NCBI RefSeq assembly: GCF_009183655.1
Contig: NZ_WEIO01000011.1
Coordinates: 1-64,000, forward strand
DNA: 64,000 bases
Direction: 5' to 3'
Source: Bacillus aerolatus
GTDB taxonomy: Bacteria; Bacillota; Bacilli; Bacillales; Domibacillaceae
Position 1 is the first letter of the stretch. The number at the start of each line of letters is the position of its first letter. A model generated the notes under the pieces. That model made no database searches. It was not told the origin of the DNA and worked only from the letters and a program-made list of their open reading frames with translations. Below are positions 24,752 to 32,968 of the stretch, in pieces. Position numbers and translations under genes: made by a program.

Positions 24752-25909
24752 TTATTGGCGAATTTGCCATTTTGGCCGTTTATTTGGAGAAAAAAAGCTG
24801 TTTCTTTTATTTCGTGCCTTTAGTCTATTTTCACAAATTTGGTGGGCTGCTTCTACTGTCGTGATATCGTGAGTTTCAGCTTGGCACAGTACTTCCAGGA
24901 TCGAATGATAAATTGCTTTTGTTTTATTTAACACACGGTTTTTATCGGGACCGTACAATTCGTCCGCTACTTGAATAACGCCGCCGCTGTTGACGATGTA
25001 ATCCGGCGCATACAAAATGCCTTTGTTTTTTAATACAAGCGCATGATCGTCATTAGCCAACTGGTTGTTGGCTGCTCCGGCAATGCCTTTTACTTTTAAT
25101 TGTTCAATCGTTTCGTCATTGAGAATACCGCCAATAGCGCACGGAACGAAAATGTCCGCATCTGTTCCATATATCTCCTCACCTTTAACAGCGATGACTT
25201 GGCCGTCGAGTTCTTTCGCTCTTTTTGTTAACCGGCTGACTGCTTCATCGCTGATATCTGTCACATATAAATCGGCTCCTTCTTTAAGCAGATGTTCTGC
25301 TGCTTTAAAGCCGACTTTTCCGAGGCCTTGAATCGCAAACTTTTTCCCGCTTAAATTTTCATGTCCCCATAAGCTGTTGGCCATTGCTTGAATGCTGTAT
25401 AGAATACCGAGCGCCGTCGGGATAGACGTTTCCCCGCCGCCGCCGTATTCTTCCGGCAGACCGGCGATGCAATTCGTTTCTTTATGGGCGTGGACAAAAT
25501 CGTCCAGCACCGTTCCCATGTCGGTTCCCGTGTAAAAGCGACCATTCAAAGAATCAATAAATTGTCCATACGCCCGGAACATTTCCGGTGTTTTATCTTT
25601 ATTAGGATCGCCGATAATCACCGCTTTTCCTCCGCCGAAGTCGAGATCAGCTGCAGCACATTTGTACGTCATGCCTTTTGATAGGCGCAGCACATCTTTT
25701 AACGCCTCATCGAATGATTTATAAGGCCGCATTCTCGTGCCTCCGAGCGCGGGACCGAGTGTCGTGTTATGAATGGCGATAATCGCTTTTAAGCCGGTGT
25801 CCGGATCATTACAGCATAATATTTGCTCATGCTCTTGAATTTTTGTAAATAAATCAAATGAAATAGATGAAGGCAATTCGTTGTTGTCCGTTGGCATTTT
25901 CATATTCAT
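24752..25909 (-). CDS. pdh: Phenylalanine dehydrogenase (Glu/Leu/Phe/Val dehydrogenase family)
   Basis: 385 aa. NAD-dependent oxidative deamination of an L-amino acid. Family core: [11 protein letters not shown] (50-60), SKGMTYK (77-83), [11 protein letters not shown] (92-102) and a Rossmann stretch [16 protein letters not shown]. Likely catalytic lysines are K83 and K95. I favour phenylalanine over leucine dehydrogenase because [32 protein letters not shown] and the C-terminal NSFF...KPKW pattern match the Bacillus badius phenylalanine enzyme, where leucine dehydrogenases have LGGAKTVIIG and TAEDVGT. A cre site overlaps its promoter region. Confidence 0.85.
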   Translation of the reverse strand: MNMKMPTDNNELPSSISFDLFTKIQEHEQILCCNDPDTGLKAIIAIHNTTLGPALGGTRMRPYKSFDEALKDVLRLSKGMTYKCAAADLDFGGGKAVIIGDPNKDKTPEMFRAYGQFIDSLNGRFYTGTDMGTVLDDFVHAHKETNCIAGLPEEYGGGGETSIPTALGILYSIQAMANSLWGHENLSGKKFAIQGLGKVGFKAAEHLLKEGADLYVTDISDEAVSRLTKRAKELDGQVIAVKGEEIYGTDADIFVPCAIGGILNDETIEQLKVKGIAGAANNQLANDDHALVLKNKGILYAPDYIVNSGGVIQVADELYGPDKNRVLNKTKAIYHSILEVLCQAETHDITTVEAAHQICENRLKARNKRNSFFSPNKRPKWQIRQ

Positions 25910-25964
25910 GATTAAACTCCTCCCTCAATAATTCCTCATATATTATATGAATCAAATAAATAGT

Positions 25965-25978
25965 TGAGAGCGCTTACA
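25965..25978. promoter_or_regulatory. CcpA cre site upstream of phenylalanine dehydrogenase
   Basis: TGAGAGCGCTTACA; its complement TGTAAGCGCTCTCA fits the cre consensus TGWAANCGNTNWCA at every fixed position. It lies about 56 bases before the start codon, upstream of a TATAAT on the minus strand, a position suited to carbon catabolite repression. Confidence 0.75.
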
Positions 25979-26078
25979 AAAAATAGTGTGTGATGTAAAA
26001 AGTAATCGCGCAAAAACATTCACTAACGTCAAAAAACAATAAAATAGAAACGCGGTGACACGCTAAAGCAACGCAAAG

Positions 26079-26117
26079 AAAAACCGCCTCTACTAAAGAA
26101 GTAAAGACGGTTTTTTC
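26079..26117. terminator. Terminator downstream of trhO
   Basis: AAAAACCGCCTCTAC with GTAAAGACGGTTTTTT, T-rich on both strands, imperfect stem with G-U pairs. Confidence 0.65.
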
Positions 26118-26121
26118 TTCA

Positions 26122-27078
26122 TTACTGTTCTTTCAGTTGTTCAACTCTCTCTTGCCATTCCTCTTCTGTGAGACCGTGTTCAACGACGTATCGATTTCGC
26201 GGGTGTACGCGGCATTCATGTGAGCAGCTGCGCAAATGTTTATGCTCATTTTCTTCCGATGTTAAAATCTTTTTATTGCATTCCGGGTTAGCGCAGTTCA
26301 CATAGCGTTCGCAAGGTTCGCCCGAGAAGAAGTCGCGGCCGACAATGACGTGCTCTTTCTGATTAACAGGAACGCTGATTCTTTCGTCGAATACGTAGCA
26401 TTGCCCATCCCATAATTCTCCCTGTACTTCCGGGTCTTTGCCGTATGTGACGATTCCGCCGTGAAGCTGGGCCACATCTTCAAAGCCTTCTTTCAATAGC
26501 CAGCCGGAAAATTTTTCGCAGCGGACGCCGCCCGTGCAGTACGTTAGAATTTTCTTGCCTTCAAGCTTATCTTTGTTTTGGCGGACCCAATCCGGCAAAT
26601 CTCTAAAGTTTGTAATATCTGGCTTAATAGCGCCTCTGAAGTGACCGAGGTCATATTCATAATCGTTGCGGGCATCAAGGATGACGGTATCTTCCTGCTG
26701 CATCTGTTCGAAAAATTCTTTTGGCTCCAAATGTTTGCCGGTAAGCTCTAAAGGATTAATGTCATCTTCCAAACGTAATGTTACGAGTTCCTTTTTCGGA
26801 CGCACGTGCATTTTTTTAAATGCGTGCTCATCCGCTTCGTCGGTTTTATAAACCATGTCAGCGAAGCGTGGATCTTTCTTCATTTCATTCATATATTTCT
26901 CCGTTTGTTCGACGGTTCCTGATACGGTGCCGTTAATTCCTTCCGAAGAAATTAAAATGCGTCCTTTTAACCCGATTTCTTTGCAAAGTTCCAAGTGCTC
27001 GCTGGCTAATTCTTCGGGATCAGCAATAGGAACATAGTGATAATATAATAAAACTCTATATGGTTTTGTTGTATTCAA
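26122..27078 (-). CDS. trhO: tRNA uridine-34 hydroxylase TrhO (YbfQ/YceA type)
   Basis: About 318 aa. Central rhodanese domain with the cysteine loop [16 protein letters not shown]-terminal YYHYVPI...[19 protein letters not shown] and C-terminal zinc-like cysteines ([15 protein letters not shown]). TrhO performs prephenate-independent O2-dependent formation of ho5U34 in tRNA. The frame is open to 27147, but TTG 27078 has the RBS AAAGGCGG and corresponds to the conserved N-terminus ([16 protein letters not shown]), so I use TTG. Confidence 0.9.
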   Translation of the reverse strand: MNTTKPYRVLLYYHYVPIADPEELASEHLELCKEIGLKGRILISSEGINGTVSGTVEQTEKYMNEMKKDPRFADMVYKTDEADEHAFKKMHVRPKKELVTLRLEDDINPLELTGKHLEPKEFFEQMQQEDTVILDARNDYEYDLGHFRGAIKPDITNFRDLPDWVRQNKDKLEGKKILTYCTGGVRCEKFSGWLLKEGFEDVAQLHGGIVTYGKDPEVQGELWDGQCYVFDERISVPVNQKEHVIVGRDFFSGEPCERYVNCANPECNKKILTSEENEHKHLRSCSHECRVHPRNRYVVEHGLTEEEWQERVEQLKEQ

Positions 27079-27268
27079 TTTTCTTGCCGCCTTTATCAAA
27101 ATAATTTTTCTGCAAAAAACAATGTCTTTTGCTTTATTTTTAAACACATATAATTATTTAAACAATTTTTCAGCGAGATAGCAAATGTTAGTTTTTACAA
27201 TTTCCGAACTTCACAAAAAATTCAACAATGTGTTTTGTTTTGATAAATATGGAATATTTTGACTTTTG

Positions 27269-28015
27269 TTATTTTTTGTTGTTATCTGCATAAATGGCCA
27301 TGGTATCACACATGAATTTTGCCAAACCTTCACCGAACTGGTCGATGTTTTTTGTGAAGCGTTCATCATCAACGTACATCTGGCCTAATCCTTTAAAGGC
27401 ATCAAGCGAGTAGCTGCCAATTTTGTTTAAAAAGTCATACCATTCTTTAATAGCTGCCTGCGCTTTTTCTGAAGCAGGTGAAGTATGGCGCAAAGCAGCA
27501 AGTTTTGTGTAAATCGAATTCATTCCTGCAGAAAGATCGTTTTTCTCTTCTTTAGACATGTTTCCCATTTTGGCATTCGACTCATCAACTGTTTTATCGC
27601 CCCAGCGTTCTCGTGCCTCCTGTTCATATGAATTATGGCTGAAATCAAAGCCTTCAAACCTTTCTTTATTGGACATGTAAATCTCTCCTTCCGAGTGTTG
27701 GATCGTTTTCTCAACTGTTGTGATCATTTGATCGAGCCGGCGGCGCTTTTCTATAAGCATTTTCCGGTGCAGCTTTAACGCTTCGCGGCGGTCAAATGAA
27801 GGACTGCTGATTATTTCTTTTATTTTCTTTAAAGGGAAGCCGAGTTCTTTAAAAAACAGGATTTGCTGCAATGTTTCAAGGTTTTCATCCGTATAGAGTC
27901 GGTAACCGGAATCGGCCGTTTTCTTCGGACTTAATAACTCAATTTCATCATAATGATGCAGTGTGCGTACACTGACGCCTGCTATATTTGCGACTTCTTT
28001 AATTTTCTTTGCCAT
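27269..28015 (-). CDS. MerR-family regulator with TipAS domain (Mta/TipA-like)
   Basis: 248 aa. N-terminal MerR winged helix (IKEVANIAGVSVRTLHHYDEIELLSPKKTADSGYRLY), coiled coil (about 75-108) and a C-terminal TipAS antibiotic-recognition domain (residues 115-248) like that of B. subtilis Mta, which activates multidrug efflux genes. Its own promoter has the 19-bp spacer typical of MerR targets. Codon 114 is an ATG preceded by AAGGAGAG, so the TipAS domain alone may also be made, as in Streptomyces TipA. Confidence 0.9.
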   Translation of the reverse strand: MAKKIKEVANIAGVSVRTLHHYDEIELLSPKKTADSGYRLYTDENLETLQQILFFKELGFPLKKIKEIISSPSFDRREALKLHRKMLIEKRRRLDQMITTVEKTIQHSEGEIYMSNKERFEGFDFSHNSYEQEARERWGDKTVDESNAKMGNMSKEEKNDLSAGMNSIYTKLAALRHTSPASEKAQAAIKEWYDFLNKIGSYSLDAFKGLGQMYVDDERFTKNIDQFGEGLAKFMCDTMAIYADNNKK

Positions 28016-28038
28016 GCTTTTGCCTCCCTTATACGTTC

Positions 28039-28069
28039 AATATAAAGTATGACGTAACGGGAGAGTCAA
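28039..28069 (-). promoter_or_regulatory. MerR-type promoter with 19-bp spacer
   Basis: On the minus strand TTGACT (28069-28064) and TATATT (28044-28039) are separated by 19 bp, the over-long spacer that MerR activators compensate by twisting DNA. The spacer carries a CGTTACGTCATA-type partial dyad. The regulator gene starts 23 bases downstream, so it is probably autoregulated. Confidence 0.7.
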
Positions 28070-28103
28070 CAAGCAGTTTTAATCTTTTAAAAAGATGCCC
28101 TGA

Positions 28104-28150
28104 TTGACAATTATCCATCTTTTGTTTTAGAATTATCTCGAATTCAAGAT
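28104..28150 (+). promoter_or_regulatory. Promoter with MhqR operator (flavin reductase/mhqD operon)
   Basis: TTGACA (28104-28109) and TAGAAT (28128-28133), 18-base spacer. ATCTCGAATTCAAGAT at 28135-28150 is the MhqR-type inverted repeat (B. subtilis consensus tATCTcgaAtTCgAGATa). The same 16 bp occur at 39265-39280 in the same place relative to the promoter. MhqR is a MarR-type repressor released by quinones and thiol-reactive electrophiles. Confidence 0.8.
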
Positions 28151-28172
28151 GATTTCATAAGGAGTGGTGACT

Positions 28173-28781
28173 ATGATTTCGATTGATCCAACAGCGAACA
28201 ATGTGAAAGAAAATTATAAGCTAATGATTGGAAGCATCGTGCCAAGACCCATTGCTTTCGTAACAACGAAGACGAAGGACGGTACGCTTAACGGGGCGCC
28301 TTTTAGTTACTTTAATATCGTCTCTGCTAATCCGCCAATGGTTTCATTGGCGATTCAAAGAACAGGTGCAGAGCAAAAAGACACCGCCCGCAATGCCATA
28401 CAATCAAAAGAATTTGTTGTTCATATTGTCGATGAAGCGAACGTGGAAAAAATCAATGAAACAGCGGCCACTCTGCCGCCTGATGAAAGTGAAATAGATT
28501 TGGCGGGCTTGACTCCTGTCGACAGCACAAACATCTCTGTGCCGGGGATAAAAGAAGCAAGGATTCGGATGGAATGTGTGCTTGAGCATGCGTTTGAACT
28601 CGGAGGAGAGGATACTCCTGCCAGTGATTTGCTCATTGGAAAAGTCGTTTTGTTTCATTTTGAAGAAGACGTTTATGAAAACGGAAAGATTAATCACGGC
28701 GAATTAAAGGCAGTGAGCCGTTTAGCCGGTGCCGACTACGCCAAAGTCGGGGAGATTTTTCCTTTGAAAAGACCGAAATAA
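28173..28781 (+). CDS. Flavin reductase family FMN-binding protein
   Basis: About 202 aa. MIGSIVPRPIAFVTTKTKDGTLNGAPFSYFNIVSANPPMVSLAI is the FMN-binding split-barrel signature of NADH:FMN oxidoreductases. ATG 28173 is preferred over upstream GTGs because of AAGGAGTG at 28159-28166. First gene of an operon with the esterase that follows; the MhqR operator implies a role in quinone or electrophile stress. It could also supply FMNH2 to the monooxygenases at 30431-32928. Confidence 0.85.
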   Translation: MISIDPTANNVKENYKLMIGSIVPRPIAFVTTKTKDGTLNGAPFSYFNIVSANPPMVSLAIQRTGAEQKDTARNAIQSKEFVVHIVDEANVEKINETAATLPPDESEIDLAGLTPVDSTNISVPGIKEARIRMECVLEHAFELGGEDTPASDLLIGKVVLFHFEEDVYENGKINHGELKAVSRLAGADYAKVGEIFPLKRPK

Positions 28782-28807
28782 CGAATGCACATCGAAAGGA
28801 GAAAAGG

Positions 28808-29416
28808 ATGAAACATATATTTCAACAAGGCAAGCAGCCTTCAAAGCCAACGTTGCTTTTACTTCATGGAACAGGCGGCAACGAACAAGATCTTTTGCCT
28901 TTAGCAAAAGAAATAGACGGGGAGGCGTCAGTCCTCAGCGTCCGGGGAAATGTGCTGGAAAATGGCATGCCCCGTTTTTTCCGAAGATTGGCGGAAGGTG
29001 TGTTTGATGAAGAAGACCTTATTTTTCGCACGAAAGAATTAAACGAATTTCTCGATGAAGCGGCAGAAAAGTATGAATTCGACAGAAATAATATTGTAGC
29101 AGTTGGTTATTCAAATGGAGCAAATATTGCAGCAAGCTTGTTGTTCCATTATGAGGATGCGTTACGTGGTGCGATTCTCCATCACCCAATGGTGCCGAGA
29201 AGAGGCATTGATCTGCCGGATTTAACTGGAAAATCTGTGTTTATCGGAGCAGGCAGCAACGATCCGATTTGTCCGCCGGAAGAATCGAAAGAGCTTCAAT
29301 CGTTGCTGGAAGAAGCCAATGCCGATGTACAGCTTCACTGGGAAAACAGCGGTCATCAGCTGACTTTTAAAGAAGTAGAAACGGCTGCCGCATGGTACCG
29401 AAAAACATGGAGCTAA
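28808..29416 (+). CDS. mhqD: MhqD-like carboxylesterase/hydrolase
   Basis: 202 aa alpha/beta hydrolase: oxyanion region LLLLHGTGGNEQDLLP, nucleophile serine in GYSNGANIA, catalytic aspartate in GAGSNDPICPPEES and histidine in ENSGHQLT. Length and sequence fit the phospholipase/carboxylesterase family that includes B. subtilis MhqD, a member of the MhqR regulon. Second gene of the operon controlled by the operator at 28135. Confidence 0.85.
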   Translation: MKHIFQQGKQPSKPTLLLLHGTGGNEQDLLPLAKEIDGEASVLSVRGNVLENGMPRFFRRLAEGVFDEEDLIFRTKELNEFLDEAAEKYEFDRNNIVAVGYSNGANIAASLLFHYEDALRGAILHHPMVPRRGIDLPDLTGKSVFIGAGSNDPICPPEESKELQSLLEEANADVQLHWENSGHQLTFKEVETAAAWYRKTWS

Positions 29417-29431
29417 ACAGAAGTGAAAAGC

Positions 29432-29467
29432 AAAAAGCTAATCGTCCGGGTAGGCGATTAGCTTTTT
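29432..29467. terminator. Bidirectional terminator
   Basis: AAAAAGCTAATCG/CGATTAGCTTTTTT, perfect stem between convergent operons. Confidence 0.85.
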
Positions 29468-29473
29468 TCATCG

Positions 29474-30430
29474 TTATTTAACGAGATTGCGATTTGTTTG
29501 TTGCAGTTTGCTTCCTAAATAATTTGCGACTTCCAGCATGCCATACTTGCCAGCGGCTGCTTCCGCATCAGGGTTGTAGTTTGTGTTTGTATTGACATCA
29601 TAAGTGAAAATTTCTCCCGCTTCATTGCGGATAAATTCAATACCGGCAACTTGGATATTGTTTTGTTTAAGAAATGCTTCGTATTTTTCAATAATCGGAT
29701 CTTGGAAGTTTTCGATAACCTGAAACTTCGGCTTTTCCGGTGTTTCTTCGCCGACCGGGCAAAACAAGTCGCCAATTTGGCATGCTTCTGCCGGGCAAAG
29801 TTCAAAGCCTTCTGATGTGTCGACCTGGACGGCGTAGACAAATTTGCCGCCGACAAATTCACAACGGGTAATATACGGTTCAGAGGCCTGGATATATTCC
29901 TGCACGAGTGTGATGCCGTCAACAGACGGATCAAATGCTGGGCCGTTGACGTATTCAGACAGCGCATCGATGGAATGGAACAGTTGGACGCCAAGCCCTT
30001 TTCCGGCCCGGTTATGTTTCGTGATAAAGGAAGACACTTGCAGCTTTTTTGCTGCTTCAATAATGTTCTCTTTGCCCACAGCCGCAATCGTTTTTGGTGT
30101 GCGGATGCCGGCAGATTGCAGAGCTGTATATTGATTCACTTTGCTTACTTCCAGACGGAGAGCACGGCTGCCGTTTAATACTGTCCGTCCGTGCTGTTCA
30201 AGCCAAGCGAGTACTGCTTCCGTTAACTCTGGCGCAAATCGGTGGCCCCGCGTGTGGGAAGAGGCGCTCATCCGGCTGTAAAATATGCCTTCTGGCGGGA
30301 TGGAAGTTAAATTCGCTATACCTTCATTCAAATGCCATTGTTCGTAAGGAAGCTGCAATTCATCGAGCCGCTTCGTTAAATGAACCGTCCATTCGTCATT
30401 TTCATGGATGATATAAATTTTTTCTGTCAT
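29474..30430 (-). CDS. RimK-like ATP-grasp ligase
   Basis: 318 aa. ATP-grasp fold: SSFITKHNRAGKGLGVQLF holds the ATP-binding lysine and glycine-rich loop, VQEYIQASEPYITRCEFVGGKFVYAVQV follows, and YDVNTNTNYNPDAEA supplies the metal-binding Asp/Asn. Such enzymes form amide bonds by acyl-phosphate; substrates unknown here. ATG directly follows the stop of the upstream SfnG-like gene (TAAATG), with RBS AAGGAG, so it is translationally coupled to the SAM-riboswitch sulfur operon. A ligase is unusual in such an operon. Confidence 0.85.
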   Translation of the reverse strand: MTEKIYIIHENDEWTVHLTKRLDELQLPYEQWHLNEGIANLTSIPPEGIFYSRMSASSHTRGHRFAPELTEAVLAWLEQHGRTVLNGSRALRLEVSKVNQYTALQSAGIRTPKTIAAVGKENIIEAAKKLQVSSFITKHNRAGKGLGVQLFHSIDALSEYVNGPAFDPSVDGITLVQEYIQASEPYITRCEFVGGKFVYAVQVDTSEGFELCPAEACQIGDLFCPVGEETPEKPKFQVIENFQDPIIEKYEAFLKQNNIQVAGIEFIRNEAGEIFTYDVNTNTNYNPDAEAAAGKYGMLEVANYLGSKLQQTNRNLVK

Positions 30431-31492
30431 TTACAATACTCCTTCCACTTGTAAAGAGCGCCGTTTTTCTTCTACTAAAGGCATGACGTCTTTGGCGAAC
30501 CGCTCCATCTCCTCCAACTGCGGAGAAAACTGGAGCAGGAGCAAGTCGACGCCAGCTTCTTCGTAAGCGAGAATACGCTCGGCAATTTGTTCCGGAGTGC
30601 CCACTAAATTCGGGCGCAGGCCACGATTGGAAACCGAGTAATCATTCAGCTTCACTTGCTGCTCAAGCTGCGATTTGCTGACGAAATCATTGTATCCGGC
30701 GTAGCCGTCTGTTTCTTTTACGTCCGTAATACGCTGCCACTCTTCGAAAGCTTCTTCTTCACTGTCGCGGCAAATGACATAGGCAGCCATGCCGAATGAT
30801 TGCAGCGGATCTTTTCCTGCTTTTTCCCGGCGTGCTTTCATATCATTAATTTTTATTTCGACTTCTTCCACTGTGCCTCCGTGCATGACGTAGGCATCAC
30901 AGTTGTTAACGATCGCCTGTTTGCCGCGTTCACTTTCGCCTCCTGCATACAGAACCGGATTTGGCCGCTGTACCGGCTTAGGCGCCAGCCGGGCATTTTG
31001 GATATTATAAAACTCCCCTTTGTAAGTAAAGGTGTTTTCCGACCATAACCCCTTTAAAATATCGATAAACTCTTCTGTGCGGTCATATCGCTCGTCGTGT
31101 GCAGTAAATACTCCGCCATATTGTTTTGCCTCTTCTTCCCACCAAGCTGAAACGACATTTAAAGTGAAGCGGCCGTTTGATATATGATCAATATTTGCTG
31201 CCATCTTTGCTGCAACAGCAGGATTGTGGAAGCCGGGCCGCACGGCTGTCATAATTTCGATTTTTTCTGTAACAGCCGCCAGTGCCGCCGCCGTTGACCA
31301 CGCTTCTAAAGAATCATGCTCAATTCCTTTAATATCGTTTAAATATAATTCTGCTATCAATGTCGTATCATAGCCCCATTTCTCAGCAGACTGGATGACT
31401 TGCTTTGCGTAATCAAACGTCGGCGGCATTTGCTCCTCTTCTACATTTCTAAGCCATCCGCCAAAGATAGGCAGCCAAAATCCATATTTCAT
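30431..31492 (-). CDS. SfnG-like FMNH2-dependent sulfone monooxygenase (LLM class)
   Basis: About 353 aa, bacterial luciferase-like TIM barrel. MKYGFWLPIFGGWLRNVEEE and FTLNVVSAWWEEEAKQYGG match the SfnG/SsuD branch that oxidises dimethyl sulfone or alkanesulfonates to release sulfur. It needs reduced FMN from a separate reductase. ATG 31492 follows GGGGGA at proper spacing; ATG 31507 would overlap that RBS. Third gene of the sulfur operon. Confidence 0.85.
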   Translation of the reverse strand: MKYGFWLPIFGGWLRNVEEEQMPPTFDYAKQVIQSAEKWGYDTTLIAELYLNDIKGIEHDSLEAWSTAAALAAVTEKIEIMTAVRPGFHNPAVAAKMAANIDHISNGRFTLNVVSAWWEEEAKQYGGVFTAHDERYDRTEEFIDILKGLWSENTFTYKGEFYNIQNARLAPKPVQRPNPVLYAGGESERGKQAIVNNCDAYVMHGGTVEEVEIKINDMKARREKAGKDPLQSFGMAAYVICRDSEEEAFEEWQRITDVKETDGYAGYNDFVSKSQLEQQVKLNDYSVSNRGLRPNLVGTPEQIAERILAYEEAGVDLLLLQFSPQLEEMERFAKDVMPLVEEKRRSLQVEGVL

Positions 31493-31557
31493 CTTTATTT
31501 CCCCCATTATATAATTGTGTAATCTCTAGGCTTTTTTACATAGCCTTGGTGAATATG

Positions 31558-32928
31558 TTAAGCGCGGCTTTCTGCGGCGAATAGCTGTTCCTTTTGCTGT
31601 TTGCCTATGTGATGGGCCGGCAAGTGATCGCTGTTGAACAATTTACGGCGGAATGTACCCTCGCCATATTCTTTTTGCACTAATCCGCGCTCTTGCAAGA
31701 TCGGCACTACGTATTCAACAAAATCTTCAAACGTGCCAGGTGTTATGGCATAAGCCACGTTAAATCCATCAACGCCCGTTACATCGACCCACTCTTCAAG
31801 CGAGTCCGCCACTTGTTCAGGAGAACCGACAACGACTGGTCCAAATCCGCCGACACCGACAAAGTCGGCCGTTTCTTCAACTGTTAAGTGGGAAAAGGAT
31901 TTTAAGGTTGAGCGGATAGCATCGTTTTGAACATATTGAATTTCTTCGCCCGGTTTCAGCCCATCCATGTCTACACCTGTCCAGCCGCCGACAAGAGCAA
32001 GTGCACCTTCGTAACTTGCATATTTTTTATACTCTTTGTACTTTGCTTCCGCTTCTTCCTCTGTGGCACCGACAATCGGAGTAATCATTGTAATGATTTT
32101 CAATTCATCTGCTTCACGCCCCGCTTTTAAAGCTTCTTCTCTAAAAGCGGTGACGGTGTTTTTCGTTTTTTCCATGGATGTGGAAGCGATAAAAACGAGT
32201 TCTGCGTGTTTGGCTGCAAACTTCCGGCCGCGGGATGAAGCACCAGCTTGAAAAATAACCGGAGTCCGCTGCGGTGAAGGTTCGCAAAGGTGAGCGCCGG
32301 GCACTTGATAGTATCTTCCGTTGTGCCGAATGTCGTGAACTTTCGCAGGGTCTGTGTAAATGCCGCGTTCTTTATCCATAATAACCGCATCGTCTTCCCA
32401 GCTGGCTTCCCACAATGTATAAACCACTTCTAAATATTCATCGGCCATGTCGTATCGTTCATCGTGACTCATTTGCCGGTCAAGGCCTAAATTGCGCGCG
32501 GCACTGTCCAAGTAAGAGGTGACGATATTCCAGCCAATCCGGCCTTTTGTTAAGTGGTCTAGCGTAGAGATTCTCCTTGCAAATGTGTAAGGGTGCTCGT
32601 AGCTGACAGAAGCCGTCAGCCCGAATCCGAGATGCTTTGTTGCCTGCGCCATAATCGGAACGACAAAAGCTGGGTCATTTACCGGTACTTGGGCACCGCT
32701 CTGCACAGCGGGATCGCGTGAGTCTTTGTACACGTCATATGTACCTAAAACATCAGCTAGAAAAATCGCATCAAAACGGCCTTTTTCCAATAACTTAGCC
32801 AAGTGTGCCCAATACTCTGCATCTTTGTAAGTGGAAGAGCGGTCCTCAGGATGCGTCCATAAGCCGGGGGATTGGTGTCCAGCACAGTTCATATCAAACG
32901 CATTTAAATAAATTCTTTTTTTTGCCAT
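31558..32928 (-). CDS. NtaA/DmoA family FMN-dependent monooxygenase
   Basis: About 456 aa, luciferase-like fold: IYLNAFDMNCAGHQSPGLWTHP, GRIGWNIVTSYLDSAARN and VIFQAGASSRGRKFAAKHAE are typical of the NtaA/SnaA/DszA/DmoA group acting on nitrilotriacetate, dibenzothiophene or dimethyl sulfide; B. subtilis YxeK (S-(2-succino)cysteine salvage) is a relative. Start ATG 32928 has RBS GGAGGGG. Second gene of the SAM-riboswitch operon, so an organosulfur substrate is likely. Confidence 0.87.
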   Translation of the reverse strand: MAKKRIYLNAFDMNCAGHQSPGLWTHPEDRSSTYKDAEYWAHLAKLLEKGRFDAIFLADVLGTYDVYKDSRDPAVQSGAQVPVNDPAFVVPIMAQATKHLGFGLTASVSYEHPYTFARRISTLDHLTKGRIGWNIVTSYLDSAARNLGLDRQMSHDERYDMADEYLEVVYTLWEASWEDDAVIMDKERGIYTDPAKVHDIRHNGRYYQVPGAHLCEPSPQRTPVIFQAGASSRGRKFAAKHAELVFIASTSMEKTKNTVTAFREEALKAGREADELKIITMITPIVGATEEEAEAKYKEYKKYASYEGALALVGGWTGVDMDGLKPGEEIQYVQNDAIRSTLKSFSHLTVEETADFVGVGGFGPVVVGSPEQVADSLEEWVDVTGVDGFNVAYAITPGTFEDFVEYVVPILQERGLVQKEYGEGTFRRKLFNSDHLPAHHIGKQQKEQLFAAESRA

Positions 32929-32968
32929 TATTTTTCCCCTCCATATGTTCAATCATCTGATCGTGCAG

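Noticed and set aside
28164-28172. GTG start three codons upstream of the flavin reductase ATG
   Set aside because: It lies on the Shine-Dalgarno sequence; ATG 28173 is correctly spaced.
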